Assembly: GCA_012064415.1 (NCBI GenBank)
Contig: SSNU01000101.1
Span: 77,127 to 141,126, forward strand
Direction of reading: 5' to 3'
Source: Gyrodactylus bullatarudis
Taxonomy: Eukaryota > Platyhelminthes > Monogenea > Gyrodactylidea > Gyrodactylidae
Length of the DNA stretch: 64,000 nt
Below are positions 33,990 to 48,098 of this stretch, one piece after another (positions within the stretch are counted from its first letter, which is position 1; each line of letters opens with the position of its first letter). The position numbers were made by a program, and so were the translations under genes. A model generated the notes under the pieces. That model was not told the DNA's origin. It saw only the letters and a program-made list of their open reading frames with translations, and searched no databases.

Positions 33990-34330
33990 TCAATTTGAGA
34001 GGTGATAATAAAAAGGTGATGAGTATGAAATACTAGTGTCTGCAAGAAAAACAAAAATTATCTGGTTAATGAAGATACGAGTAAAGCAAAGACTTAGTGT
34101 AATCAAGTTTAGATCTGATGTGAGACATGACAGATTTAAGATTAGTCGAATCATCACAATCAGATAATTCATATTTTGATTTAATAGAGTTGAAGGTAGA
34201 TAATAGGTAATTAAATTCATATTTTGAGTTTCTGAGGTTATGATTATTAACGGAAACGGAATAGGACTCAGAAAATTTTTTTAATTTCTTTGGTTTCGTA
34301 ACTGAGACCGACCGTTAGTGAAGACATGTT
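33990..34330 (-). pseudogene. Decayed non-LTR retrotransposon fragment (downstream of RT)
   Basis: On the minus strand the broken frame contains FNYLLSTFNSIKSKYELSD and MSHIRSKLDYTKS. The same order, with YNFLLSAFNSIYSKFE and MSHLRSKLDYSIS, is found on the minus strand at about 62420-62640, downstream of a recognisable RT palm. This therefore is the 3' part of the same element family. Stops and frame changes show that it is dead. Confidence 0.5.
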
Positions 34331-37300
34331 TCGAATAATAACGAATATCTCAATGATAATCTCATCAAATAATAATTGAATTGGATCATGTGAAAAATCT
34401 CAATATTTTACTCTATAGTGATACATAAAAGATTGATCCATCAGGAAAAATTTTTGAATTTCCACTAAATTTTGATTGTCAAATCTGATTTCCTCAACTA
34501 GTAAATAATTTTTTGATCACTTAGTTACATCGAAATTAAAATAGATACTATAGCAGGAATGATGACCACATTCTGTTTTGAAGACCGTTTTCTTTAATTT
34601 CTTTTTGAACGATAATATTGTCGAACTTCATCAAAAAAATATTATTTTTATAGGGTTCTGAACTCATGGGGAAGGTTAGAGAAAACAGACGTTTGTTATA
34701 GTGATTAACGTTATATTTCGCCATGTCTCTTCTAGATTTCATTGTATTTCTCATCATTTTTGAGTTCTTGACGAAGTTAATAATCTTATATCAACTGGCT
34801 TTTGGTTAGTTTAAGAAAAGGTGATTTTTCATTCTTCTCGAATTGATTGATTCAAATTTTTTACTCAAAAATCTTTCTCAATCAAAATTCAAAGAATCTA
34901 GATATTCTCTCCTGTCCTGTGTCAATCGAGAAAATAGAGGGAAAAATAAATGATTGTCATTCATTTCTTGTTGCCCAGAGGGGATTAAAGTTTTCAAAAA
35001 ATTCATTTATTTCACTCTTGTCAAGTTTTGTTTTTATCCATAGCTTAGATTTTTTCTCAATTTTCTCTCTCATTCTCGAGAATCTCCTCTCCTCGTAAGA
35101 ATTGGGATTGGGGAATGATTATTGACATTAGAAATAAATTTAGATCTCAGATTTCATTGAGACAGAAATAATCTTCCATATTTCTGGTTGGTATGAATAT
35201 ATATATCCATGTTTGTCTATGAATCTTGAAATATCTACTATGAGAGATTGTCAAAGAATGAGCTCTTCTACCAGAAAAAAAGTGTATAAACTTCCTCAAT
35301 ATTCATTAAATAGCTATTTAACGAGGAGTTCATTAAGAGGATTAGAAAACTTATGAATATATAGTTATAAAGCTTTTATTTCACCGGATCTCACCAGACT
35401 CTTTTACTGGCTTGATATTTATACAGAAAAATAATACACTTATGGAATCCTCTGATTGGTTAACCAGGTTCAACCTTTAAGTTTATGTTGACAAGGGGGA
35501 GGGGTAGGTATGCTGCAATTATCGTTTTGTAAGAAAAGAATCTAATTGTAACTGCCCTCTAGATGACCGCTTTTCTTCTTAAGATATTTATTCACATGCA
35601 GTAATACATTCAGGCACCATCGATAAGCTAGAAATGTATTTCAAAATAACCAAAAGTTTGTGGGAATATATCTAGATTAGGACATACATGTATCTTTTAA
35701 GATAAATGTTGGAATTGAAAATTTATCTAGCTCAGTGAGTATAGAATTAGTTAACTTCTGGAATTTTTGTTTAGAATGTAGAAACAGGAAAGATCAATTC
35801 ATGGTTTAGAGTCTACAATTTCTTTGTTTGATAAAAGATTAATCTATTTAGAATAGCTACACCCTCATACTTTCCAGTCAAGAATCTGAATGACAAAGAC
35901 ACTAAAGGCTTTTTAACTTGATTTTCGATTGAATTTGACCAATACTAATACTAACCAGATTAACTTTGAGTAGCTACACGATGGGTTAAAAAGATTGAAT
36001 TGAAAACTTTATTAATTATCAGATCAAAAGGGCTTGGATAACGAGATAAATTTACAAATATTTGCTTAATTTCAAATGTACCCCAGGAGGAGGTCTCTAT
36101 AGTAGAAAAAAAAATATTTTGACAATAATTATCAACAAAAAAGAAGGATTCTCTCAAATTGAAAACATCTTGAAGGAATCACCCATTGTATTACCATATT
36201 AATAATAGGAGAAACAATTCCATCTACATTACATAACAAGACTACTGCTATAGACAATATCAGGAAAAATCTCTACATGTACTTGGTTATTATTATCCAC
36301 TCCATTGGGTATTTATCGCATATACATCCTCTATTAGTTTTTAAGGTATTAGTATATAAGCTATACTTACTCCTACATCTGTGTTCGTATAGGGAGCAAC
36401 CGAGTTTTTTTTGGAGGGAATAATACTACACATCTCTTTTAGATGTATAACTACAGATTGGACAAGATCAAAATACATTTTCTTACAAACTAAGAAAGAA
36501 ACAAAAAAAAACTAAAATGTCATGATTCTTATTAATATTCCATTTTACTTATTTTTACCTTAAGGTTCCTTCCATTTTTTTCTTGCCAATTCCAGCTTTT
36601 GTAGCTGATTTTGTTGTTTTATTTAAGCCATAAAGATCAGTTTTCATCTCCTCATTGCTATAATCATTTTGGCAAAGTTTGTCTTTTGAGCATATTATAG
36701 CTGATTAAAGCTCACAAAAATACACTCAATTTTTTATTTTGACCTAGGGCCTCAAAACCTATTTTATCAAGTTATAAAATTCTACCTAATCTCGGTTAAA
36801 AAATAGACTCTTTCATCTATAATTTATGAAAGCTTGAAAAACGAGTAGGGTTACATTTTCAGTCATGCCAATGATCGTTTATTCGAAGAGAAAAAATACT
36901 TTTGTTTTTCAAGTAAAGATATTTATTTTTTATAAATTAAGCATTCTACTTTTGAGAATAACCCAAAATAAAAAATGCTAAAAACATATATTTTAACATA
37001 TCTTATCTCAGGTTCATAGGGAAGGAAATAGAAGCATATATATTTAAGAGGGATAAAAGTTAACCCCCAAGTTAACATAGAAATACCATTATCTAGGATG
37101 ATTATGAGCCCTCTGATTGGTCAATAAACTGCACTTGAAAAGGACATGTTTGTTTTGTTAGTTTTGTGAATGATAAGGGAAAAAGTTCAAAGTCTTGCTA
37201 TCTCAATTAATTTCAATTAATTTCTATTGCTTATAGAAAGCATAAATCTTCTCCTTCAATTGCAAAAAACTGTATTGATACTGAACTGTTTCATATGGCT

Positions 37301-40300
37301 TCTTATGCTATAGACATTCAGATGGAGTATTCCTCTCCCTAATTATTCCCTTTAAATGATCAATAATTTGAAATGGATGAAAAAAACATGTTATATAAAC
37401 TGAAATATAATAGAAAAATCACTGAAAAAATGCAATAAAAATAATATTCTTGGTCTCATACAAAATATCAATTTGATTTTATTTGGGGTTTTAATATGGA
37501 CAAAATATGGATACTAAGGTTCTCCACTGATGGAATGTATTAAAAAGAGGGTTAAGGAAATAGTTTCTCTTCAAAAAATAATTTTTTCATTTCCTCGAAG
37601 CGTGTGAGTAATACTCACTGAGTATGATTTAATTCGCATGTTCCGAACGGCCACATCTAACAATCGACATCTCTAGAACGAAAATTTCAGAATCAACCTA
37701 ACCGCTATTAAAAAATGACGATGAAAAATATTCAAGAAAAACTAATTTCCCAAATATTCCGAAATGTTAAAAAATCAATGTCCATAGAACGAAGCATAAG
37801 GAAGAGCAATAATACTACACATAATTGACAGTTGTACAAAAAAAGAGGGTTTGGTAGGAAAGATGAAATTGACTGAATGAAAGTATGAATTGGAACCAAA
37901 ATTGATGGAGATTATCAAATAACTGTATAACCAAGACAGGCTACTAAGAAAAATAGATAGATATTGGCAAAAATTTTTGTAAAATTATATACACTTCAAA
38001 AGGCATATGTATATTTAGAGTGAAAGGGAATAAAACTCCTTATGCAATGCCTTTGGCCCCCATCACCCCTCTTTTTATGTAACCACTATAGAAAATATCA
38101 CACGAGCTGAAAAAATAGTTTAGGGCTGTAAATTCAATTTGATTTATTTCTCGAATAAAAACAATACACATTAAGTGAATGCTATATATTGCTGATGTTA
38201 GCACATTAGATTTATTCCCATAAAAGCTTACACATACACACCCCTCCTCTAATAATAATTATAATAATAACAAGAGGTTTATCTCTCTTTCTCCCACCAA
38301 TTTAAAAGTAGAAAAAGATTTCAAAAATATAAATGTTGGGTCTAGAATGAAATTTCAAGAATGGCCTCAAGTCTCTTTATAAGGAGAGCATTGTGTGAAA
38401 GATTTTTTCAGCATGATCCAATTTTATCCTGGGTAGATTGAATTAGGACTCTCATTTGGCTCCTAAAATGGGAGCTTATTCAAAATGGAGCACTTTTCTT
38501 AAAAGATATTTATCCATACGCTGGGATATTTTCAGGCTTGAATTTGTATCTAAAAATATTAAAAATTTTACGAGAATATATTTACAGCATTTTTCAATGG
38601 GTTAGGGAATTTATGACTCTTACAAAGTCTAAATATTTTCATCAAAGTCTAGGAATGGGAATTAAAAGAAAAAATTAATCTTGATTTTTCGTCCAATATC
38701 CATAGGAAACCAATTATCACTATGAAATTTTTGATAGAAACGACAAAACGAACAGATTTCGGATCATGTTAATTCATCATTTTTCCATATTTTAAAATCA
38801 ATAAAAATTCTAGATACACCTTTAGATTATAAGCTACATGTTCCTGAAGCCTTCTTAGTAGTTGTATATTGGGGTAACAAAATAGTCATTTTTCCAGCAA
38901 ATATCTCCTAAACTAAAAGTAGGTTTTCTGCCTATTCGTTATCAGCTTATTCTTAAATCATATAATATTTTCAATCTTACCAATGACCTTTGAGAAAGAA
39001 TATTCTGGCTCTTGATATTTTTTCTTCAACCTCAGATGATTCTTGTTCTCAAATATACCTCCAATCTCTATAATCCTAAGGGAAGAGGGCTAACTTTACA
39101 TTTTTTTTCTTGCTGTAGAAACATTAATTACTTTTTACGACATGCCTGTGACCAAGTGAAAACTTGACCTTGTAAAAAACAAATGTTCAACACTTTTCAC
39201 ATTTATTGCGTGTTTCTCCTTCCTTCAAAATGCGTCGAGGGAGAAAAATATTTTTTTCGTACAATGTTTTTAATTTTGATAAACTTTTTTGTCTTTTTCT
39301 TTAGAATTTAATTTATTTCTCCTTAGAAACATTGTTGGATCATTCTCTACGTTTTCATAATGAAGAATTTAAATTATAATCACTAATTTCAAGTAAACAC
39401 TAGTAATTGGACCCAAGTTTTTATCAAAATATGCTCTCCTCATAAAAGAGTAAATAATCTGATTTCTTGGAATGGTCTTTGAGTATCTACAGGTATGAAT
39501 TTATGATTTTTACAAAAGTCTTCTTATTTCATCAAGGTCTCAAAACTTTCTCAAAATACTTTGGAAACCGATTGAGAGGAATCAAAGTTTGATTATCAAA
39601 CTTTATTTCTCAGGATCACCGATAGCTATTGGTCTATAGACAAAGAAATCAATAAACTATGCAGAAATTGATAGAAACTTCAATTAATTAATAATTTTAA
39701 TGTAGTAAAACTGGTCGAAAAATACTAAGTAGACTAAGCAGGATAAGAGAGTGTTTCCTAGGATATCAATGACCATTTTTGTTTATCTTATCTAATCATG
39801 ATCCTGAAAAATAAAGTTTGATTCATCGCCACTTAATAAGAACTGATTTCACTAATTAATCAGCTCAACTGACTCATTGACTCGAATCTGGATCTTAAAT
39901 CAGCAAACTAATCTGTTACTCATAAGTTAGGGCCTCAAAAATATCTAATTATAATTATGAAAGAAGATTTATGCATTCAAGACTCATCAAAATTAGTATT
40001 TTTATGCATTTTTTACTGATAAGTGATATGCTTAGTTTAGTTTTTATTAAAATTGATCCACTAGGACGCTTGTACTTTGAGGCTATGTGAGAGGTCAACG
40101 CAGCTGTTTAAACTAGGTTGATTGATAAAATTGGATGGCATGAAATATGATAAAATGCATGAAACTGATTGGTCGAGAAAAATATGCATTCATAACTTTA
40201 AACCCAATCTTTATTTTGATACCGATTTTGAGAGTTTCTAGTCATGAGAAACTGTTGAAAAATGCAATTTTGTACTCATAACCATTTATTCGTTTGCATA

Positions 40301-40624
40301 GCAAATAATTATTATTTCATTCTCGAAAAGAACCCATTTTAAGAAACAAAATGACCTGAAAAGATTAGTCGATCAGATTTATTTTCTGCTACATATCTTG
40401 AATTATAATTCAACTAATCAGTTTCATTCAAATTTAACATATACCAAAAGTGCTTTGAGGGATTTAATTGTTGATTCAAATTATTTTTTATATAATTAAC
40501 AAACTTGAATTAATGTATTTTGGTTTTTGTTTCTTGCTTGAAAAATATATATTTTTCCCCTTAACTTGAATCGAAGAGTTTGAGTAGTCCATTGAAAAAT
40601 ACGGAATATAAATAAAAAATTATT
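34331..40624. other. AT-rich part of the slo intron without recognised features
   Basis: No gene, ribozyme core or well-defined repeat was identified. Short segments near 38.6 and 39.5 kb (start GGGAATTTATGACTCTTACA and TGAATTTATGATTTTTACAA) faintly resemble P-family arms but are too diverged to call. Confidence 0.35.
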
Positions 40625-40627
40625 TTA

Positions 40628-40630
<3 letters not shown>

Positions 40631-40660
<30 letters not shown>
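40631..40660. repeat. (TC)n microsatellite
   Basis: About 14-15 uninterrupted TC units. The ER-repeat tail of a minus-strand frame here is just this tract. Confidence 0.9.
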
Positions 40661-40665
<5 letters not shown>

Positions 40666-41934
40666 AAATAAATCTTGTCTTTTCTGGATGAGAAGTAAAG
40701 AAATATTTCCCTCTATTCTCCATCTCTTGTTCTAAACTTGGAATGAGTATAATTTCAGTTATCTTGTCTGATGCATAATATGAGTAATCCAGTTGTAATG
40801 ACTTCCTCTTGATAAATTTTTTTCTAAAAAATAAACACTCAAGATATAGAACAGCTAGATATTTTGATTTACTTGTTAGCATTATCAACAGAGTGCTACC
40901 AGATTTAAGCAGAAATCGCTCGAGTATTCAATGAATAAAATTCTAATAATATATACTTAATATAGTACATATATATGAAGGATACTTTCTATTGAGGGAA
41001 GTGTAATTTGAAAAATATACTCTTGTCAGTGAGTAATCTTTTATACATAATGACTTCCTGTCAGAGATACTTTTGGAAAAAGTTATTAAAATCTTTTTTT
41101 TCAATTTTCAAAAGGATAAATTAAAAAATATAGAATTAACATAACTTTTGGTTAGATTAGAGACTTGAAAAAATATTTTTTCTATCTCAAACTACCCAAT
41201 TTAATTTTCCAACAAAAAGTATTCTGGCTTTCACTTGATGAAATTTACTTCCTTTGTAAAGTGAGGTAAGAAATGTTTTTATCTAATAGGCGTTACTTTG
41301 AACTGATTCTGAAAATCCAAAGCTTCAACCTTTTAAAGTGAAGACCATGCTCAAACTAGCTAGAGAACAAACAATGAAATACAAAGATTTCATTTTAGTT
41401 TGCTAAAATAAGATTTTAGCCAATTTCTCGACTTTTAGACTGTAAATACGGAATCTGAATCAACTCAAAATTTTATAGAATAAATCTTTACTAGATAAAA
41501 GCTCTTTATTTTTATAGTTTAGAAAATATTCTACCTTATTGAAATAGGCTGCTTAAAATAATTGCATCTTTGGAAATTTTAGAAGATATGCAGATACAAT
41601 TTAATCATCGTACATTAGATAATGATTATGCAAATTCATCTAAATATTACAATGGTATATTCATTTTCAATCCTCTCATGCAATATCAATAGTGACTCGA
41701 TATGTGAGTACTCCTCTATAAAATTTTCCATTTCTTGATATATAAGGGTATAAATTGAATCCAAAGTTTTCGATTACATGTTCCAGTATCAACATTGAAT
41801 CATACAAGGCTTGTATCTTTATTTCTGGATTAACACAAATTTAATAATTCCAAGAGTCTTCTCCGTCCTGACCTCTAGAGAAATGCTCAACTCCTTAATG
41901 AATTCAATGTGATAGAAAATCATTTCAAGCATTC

Positions 41935-42190
41935 AAAACCAAGTTTGAAAATGTATCTAAAAATATTCCAACATTTCTGGAAGAGAAGTTGACGTATTTG
42001 CATATAATGATTTAAAAATAATTCATTAATCTCTCATGGTGTATGGTGCAGTGGGTAAAATACCTACCCAAATTCTAATTAGTATTATTACTGCACGAAT
42101 TCAAATATTTATACTTCCTTTCGAGAATTTTTACTTTTGTTCTCAGATAAATCCTGTTGATAGTTTTAAAAATTGATCTTTACTCTATTG
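41935..42190 (+). repeat. tRNA-derived SINE-like repeat, copy A
   Basis: A Pol III A-box-like TGGTGCAGTGGGTAAAAT lies at about 42045-42062, with a weak B-box-like GAATTCAAAT downstream at about 42098-42107. The surrounding text (AAATGTATCTAAAAATATTCC before it; TTTTACTTTTGTTCTCAGAT and GATAGTTTTAAAAATTG after it) is shared in the same order with 46558-46885. Confidence 0.55.
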
Positions 42191-42743
42191 ACCTCTAATA
42201 AACTCTTTTTTTTACCGATACCTGAGATATCAAATGAAAAAATTATTAGTAAAAGTTCATTTAAAGGCGATGTAAAGACTTGGTAATTTTTCTTTGGAAT
42301 TTTTTTTCCACGATACTAACAGATAAATGCATGATAATTTTTTATCCCTTGATAGGAAATATTATCCATTTTATTATCTCTCATGTTAGGAAATAACTTC
42401 TTTTACAGGTTAAGATGAATTTCATCTGATAAAAGTAATATATCCCTCTTTTCATGTTCTTCAATATTTTATTCTCCTTCTTCTTTTTCCTCTTCAATTA
42501 TTTCATTGCTCAACTGATTTCCTTGACAAATTAATAAAAAACTATAAACATAGACAATTCGGATGCGTTTATCAGCAAACTTTATTTTTCAATCATAAAA
42601 ACCGTTTATTTTCTTTCCTTTTTATTCTAGTGTAGGATCGATATATTCGCAAAATATCCAAATAGTTTTATTTCATACAAAATTTTGTCTCTTCAGATTC
42701 TATTTATCTGGCAATCTATTCATCTGGTATGAATGATATAAAG

Positions 42744-43832
42744 CTAGTTAATATGAAGATGGAACTTTATGATTTTTACAAGATTCTTAATTTTTTCATG
42801 GAGGAATCAAATTTGATCAAGATTTTTTGGAATCTAGATTATGTGGCCCTCTTTCACGGTACGGAGAAAAAAAATTTAGAAAATATCTATTTTTAAGGAA
42901 AATACGGCAAATTTGAAATCTTGTAGTAGCGCCAAATTCCCATTTTTTGTTGATTTCTGTGTGAGAGAGGGATCAAAAGTTGATTTTTAGGATCAAAATA
43001 AGACAATTAAACCGATGATCATAATAAAATTTTTGATAAATTCGTCATTTTCTGGGATTTTGAAATATCAAATTTCATCGACTTTCAAGTAGGAAAAATG
43101 AGAGAGAATCAAAATTTGATTTTGACACGATTATGGGGAGGGGAGGAATTCTTAAAACCAGATTCAGCATATTTGGTTTTTTTGACTAATTGTGATCCTA
43201 AAAATCAACTTTTGATGACTCTCTCATATTGAAATCAACAAAAATTTTCAACTCATCAAATTTTGATTCTCTCTCATTTTTCCTACTTGAAAGTCGATGA
43301 AATTTGATATTTCAAAATCCCAGAAAATGACGAATTTATCAAAAATTTTATTATGATCATCGGTTTAATTGTCTTATTTTGATCCTAAAAATCAACTTTT
43401 GATCCCTCTCTCACACAGAAATCAACAAAAAATGGGAATTTGGCGCTACTACAAGATTTCAAATTTGCCGTATTTTCCTTAAAAATAGATATTTTCTAAA
43501 TTTTTTTTCTCCGTACCGTGAAAGAGGGCCACATAATCTAGATTCCAAAAAATCTTGATCAAATTTGATTCCTCCATGAAAAAATTAAGAATCTTGTAAA
43601 AATCATAAAGTTCCATCTTTATATTAACTAGCTTTATAAAGATAATAATTATTATCTAAGGCGTGAATTCATCTTAAATATGAGATCATATCGTTAAAGA
43701 TAAAAGATAAAAATCAGATTATTCTTTTTCCTTTTATCAACCAAAACATGATGATTTTTATTTTTCTCCCCTTTGTTATCCCCTTTTAAGAATCTTGTAA
43801 AAATCATAAAGTTCCATCTTCATATTAACTAG
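42744..43832. repeat. Palindromic family P, full copy with captured flank
   Basis: Left terminus CTAGTTAATATGAAGATGG at 42744. The arms 42744 to about 43125 and about 43255 to 43631 are almost perfect inverses, so this copy is young. The first right terminus is at 43631. It is followed by 149 bp (43632-43780) that also follow the copy at 48853, and then by a second right-terminal piece ending CATATTAACTAG at 43832. The whole can be read as one unit that picked up another copy's flank. Confidence 0.8.
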
Positions 43833-45335
43833 GTGTATATTAATTATTTTCTTCGTCTAAATACTACTTTAGGGGCATGAAATTTTATATTTATTGTCAA
43901 GAGAGTCGACTCACCGGATTAAAATTGATCTAGATCCCAACATAGGTACCGAGCATAATCTCTAGTTCGCCACGTTACATTCAACTCTGCTTGAAATCTT
44001 TTTTATAGAACTCTCTGTTCATATTAAATCTTTTCTTTTAAAGCTATAGATAAGATGAGAATTTACTATATAAAATAAAATCAAAAATTTTTCCCGGATA
44101 GTCAGGAACAAAATTATCTTTTAAATGCCAAATAATAAGCCGATAATTTATTAGAATAAAAAAACCCGAAAAAATAAATCTGCCCAAAATTGATGTATCG
44201 AAATTCAAGGAATGGTCTCATTTTTGACAGTTTTATATTTCTTTTCTATCCAGATGCAAGTTTCGAGTCTTTAGCTAATTCTCATGTGTAATAATTTTAA
44301 GTGGTTTGTGAGACAGAATGCGCCACAAACTTACAGAAAAGTTGCAACTTAGCCGATGAGGGGATGCTTTTGTCATTCTTTACATAGTTGACTAAAGTTT
44401 ATCTTGTGGCGTAAGAGATAAGGGTAGAAGATCATTTCATGCCGAAGTTTAATCCATAAATTGAAAGTTCTATCCGGTAATGCTGTAGAAAATAAAAATA
44501 AAAGTCTATCCCTATTGTTTGGTATGCTCAAGTTATCTTTTGTAAATTCAATAATAAGGACATACACAAGGCATTACAGATTCAATTAGATTTCTCGTAG
44601 AATACGGAATAGCAATTAAAGCTCGTAATTCATCCCAGCAATCCGATTGAAATTAAGAAATCACGCAGCATTCAAGAATACCCCAGATATCCAATGAGGT
44701 TATTCAATTCATGAGTCATTGTAATTCTGTTTACTTCCAAGAAAATTGAAATCAATAAATGAATGCAGTTATTTGATCAACTCAGTGGGGAAATTTTAAA
44801 GGAAATTGATTTTTGCATTTTATTTGTTTTTTATTCACTTTTTTCACCTTTTATCCCCATGTAACTGAACAAAGTTATTTTGGAATACCTTTTTAAATTT
44901 TGTATTTTTTCTCTGTAAATTCTATGTGTAATTGATTGATAATTTAAAAATTCATCATCTCTAGATAACTGCTTTTCTTCTCAAGGAATTTTCAACCCGC
45001 AAAAGTGTCTCTAAGTTTTAAGGATATACTTGAATAATTATTAAATTTTGCTAGTTTTTTTAATAAGAGCGGTACTCTAATCATCTGTAAGATTGTTTCA
45101 ATAAAGTTGAGTTTTAAATTATTCCAAGAAGCCTAGCATAGAAATGTAGTAGAAAAGTAAATTCTAACGTTTTCTATTTTCACAATTTCTTTGTTGATCT
45201 ACCATTTATATCGTTCTTTGTTTACTAGAATACTGAGTTCTAATTCTAAATAAAAATTAAGCAGTTTCGTCTTGATGATCTTAATAAGGGTTTCTATTGG
45301 TCCAACTTTTTATAGCTATACAATTAATCGATGTA

Positions 45336-45430
45336 AAGTTGGTTAATATAAAGTTGGGAAATTTCTCAAAATTATAAAAATCCAAATATTTTTGCAAAAG
45401 GGAAGATTATTCTACGTGAAATTTTGATCT
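45336..45430. repeat. Palindromic family P, degenerate left-arm fragment
   Basis: AGTTGGTTAATATAAAGTTGGGAAATTT corresponds to the P left terminus; similarity fades after about 90 bp. Confidence 0.4.
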
Positions 45431-46019
45431 AGATCAGTAATCTCTTTCAATTTGTTTCTTTTTTGTGTTAAATTGGTCAAATGCTATTAATTTTCAAGAA
45501 TGATTCGAAATAATTTTCAGAGATTTGCAAAACCAATTTTAATCTCATATTAATTCGTAAAATTATTCCTTTAGATTCAGAAGATTGAAAAATTATTCAT
45601 GTATGAGAATTTTGAGTTGCTTCAAGATGAAGTACAGAGGACAATCTAAACAACACATGATGATGATAAACAATGAATTCATAAGAAAAATATTAGAATG
45701 TTTCCTTGGCAATGCAAATACAAGAGAAAGAAGATGAAGGGAAAAGAATCTATTCGTAGTTGAGAATATAAAATTTGATTCAATGTTAAACTCATCAAAA
45801 TACACACGATTTTTTATCAAGATTTTTATCACAGAGTTATCCTTTAAATGATAACTTAAATTTGGCCATAAGTTACGGGAAATTCGAGTTTTTCGGGACT
45901 TCTAAGACAAAATTTGAACTTTTCGTCCTGCTGAAAAATGGAAAATTGGGGCGAACTCAAAATTCAGCCTCATTTCTTCAAATTTAATTTTTGTTTTAAC
46001 CTCAACTCATCTAACCTTA

Positions 46020-46128
46020 CTTGATGGAGTTTCCCTCGTCTCCTATCTAGATGTTAGAAATCGGACAGCAAGCAAGTGTGTTCTAATGAGGATGAAACAC
46101 TTTTGTTTGAAAAGACAATCTTTGTCAA
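46020..46128 (+). repeat. Decayed copy of the hammerhead foldback element
   Basis: The left arm CTTGATGGAGTTTCCCTCG...ATCTAGATG...CAGCAAGCAAGTGT and right arm AAGACAATCTTTGTCAAGTT match the arms of 15785-16041. The centre is reduced to TTCTAATGAGGATGAAACAC, which aligns to the second half of the ribozyme; CTGATGA and half of stem II are deleted, so it cannot cleave. Confidence 0.6.
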
Positions 46129-46384
46129 GTTAGATCCAAATTAAAAAAACATGTAGATTTAACGTTGTTATTTAATTCGCCATTTTCTCATCGACCAAGT
46201 GAATATTTTTGATTTTAACTATTCAAGTTTTTTTAGCAAAGTAGTAAGACGTTTTGAGAAATTAACCCATATTAACACTTTTCGTCTGGTCTAATTGAAG
46301 ATTTGTGGAATTAAAAATAGAGTCTGGAAGATTTGTTCCCATTGATACATCAATATTAATATTTTCTAATATAGTTCTTCTTAT

Positions 46385-47005
46385 AAAGACTTCAGCTTGT
46401 TTTCTGGAGACCTCGTTACTCTATGATATGATGGAGTCCATTAAGGACATTTTTTTCATCTTTCCAGTCAAAAAGTTGAGGTTTTTATTGATGCAGAATA
46501 GAGAACAGCTCTTCATCTATAGATGTTTAGCTGAATACACAACTATTTTCAGAATTTAAAGCTAAGCTTGAAAATGTATTTAGAAATACTCCAACATTTC
46601 TGGAAGAGAAGGTAGATATTTTGCATGTTTTATATATTATTAATTTTCTGTTGGACCGTCAGCATGGCTAAGTGGGTACAGTACCTGCCTTATTTGAAAA
46701 TTATATTATTTCACCCCATGTTCAAGCATTGACCCCTCCGAATTTTTTGAGGATTTTTACCTTTGTTCTCAGATAGTTCTGAGAATAGACTTTAACATAT
46801 TTAGAATCCTCTGTATTTGCTCAATACTGAAATCTGTTCGAAAATCGTAATGTTGATAGTTTTAAAAATTGGGCTGAACTCTATAATGCAGAATCTTCAA
46901 GTTCTTAAGCCAACGTAAACCTTATGATTGGAAAGATCAAAACAAATGTCCTTAATGGACTCCAGAAAACAAGCTGAAACCTTATTCACTCTTGATTCTG
47001 TATTC
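46385..47005. repeat. Inverted repeat enclosing a SINE-like unit
   Basis: The segments 46389-46465 and about 46935-46990 are inverse copies, sharing TTCAGCTTGTTTTCTGGAG and GGAGTCCATTAAGGACAT; the left arm has about 22 extra bases. Between them lies the SINE-like repeat copy B (46558-46885) with A-box-like TGGCTAAGTGGGTACAGT at 46669-46686 and B-box-like TGTTCAAGC at about 46719. A transposed or duplicated unit is likely, but its class is unknown. Confidence 0.5.
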
Positions 47006-48098
47006 CATAATTTTATGAAAAGTCAACTCATTTATCCTACCAAAAGTCATCATCGTTCTTTGCTAAATTTTTTTTCACTTTGGTCCCAGTATCTCGCTAG
47101 ATTGAATAATTTACTTGACGATCAATAGTTTTAATCTATACTGTGTAATAACAATTAATGTAATTTATTGGTAAATGAATACAGTATTAGTTTATTGTAC
47201 TACTGGCAATCTATCTCACTATTTCTTCACTTTCTATACATTTTTTTTCTCTAGCCCCTATTATAATAATTATAGACCTTGCCCAATTTTGTTTTTTTTC
47301 CCAATAATGCCAATTATTAATTAGCTAATAAGAACCGGTATTATACATAAATGTAGGAGGAAAATACATATCTTGAATCTATCATTATTTATCGTTCATC
47401 ATGATCTCTGTCCAAATTCATGATGCTACTCCTGTATGATTCCTTCTTCAATTGTCATTTTTCCCTTGATTCCTTTCTTTTTTTCATGTCCAATGATTAA
47501 GTATTAATTAAGACATTGGCATTTCCCATTGGGAAAACAAACAAAAAATATTTGTTTCTTTGTTAAACATGACATGTGATCAAGTAGCTTGCAGCAGTTA
47601 CTGTTTCCATAGATTTTCCTCGATGGGTCTTGAAGTATGTTTTAACTTTAAAATTCACTTGCAAACATTAAACATCTAAAGTATACGTTGAGAACCAAAT
47701 TAATGTTTTAGCAAGTTTCCTTAAGTTTTTCATTACATTCTGTAAAAAAAATGAATGAAATGGTTTCTATTTCTCCTAGTTGTTTTAAGAAGAGCACTGC
47801 TCTACTGGAATTCTTATCGATACTCATGTTAACAAGACAGTTTTTTTCTTTTTTTGTCAAATTTTTCAAAATTTTCTTGATCAACAAAGTCAAATTTAAT
47901 AAAAATTTTCTGCTATTCTTAGTAATAAACAAAATATTAGGAGTTTAAAACGAAAGAAATTCGACTAATACAATACAGATCATAAGTTTCCAAGATGATT
48001 TCTTTCTCAAAACAAAAATAACTAGAGGATAATCAATGTTTTAACATGAACACTTCATTATTACACCTATAGTTAATTATGAACTATAATAGCTGTTA

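Noticed and set aside
42045..42115. A functional tRNA gene
   Set aside because: A- and B-like boxes are present but no cloverleaf with a 7-bp acceptor stem and anticodon arm can be drawn; treated as a SINE.
46305..47128. Two frames of 66-84 codons
   Set aside because: They lie on inverse arms of a repeat and show no protein features.
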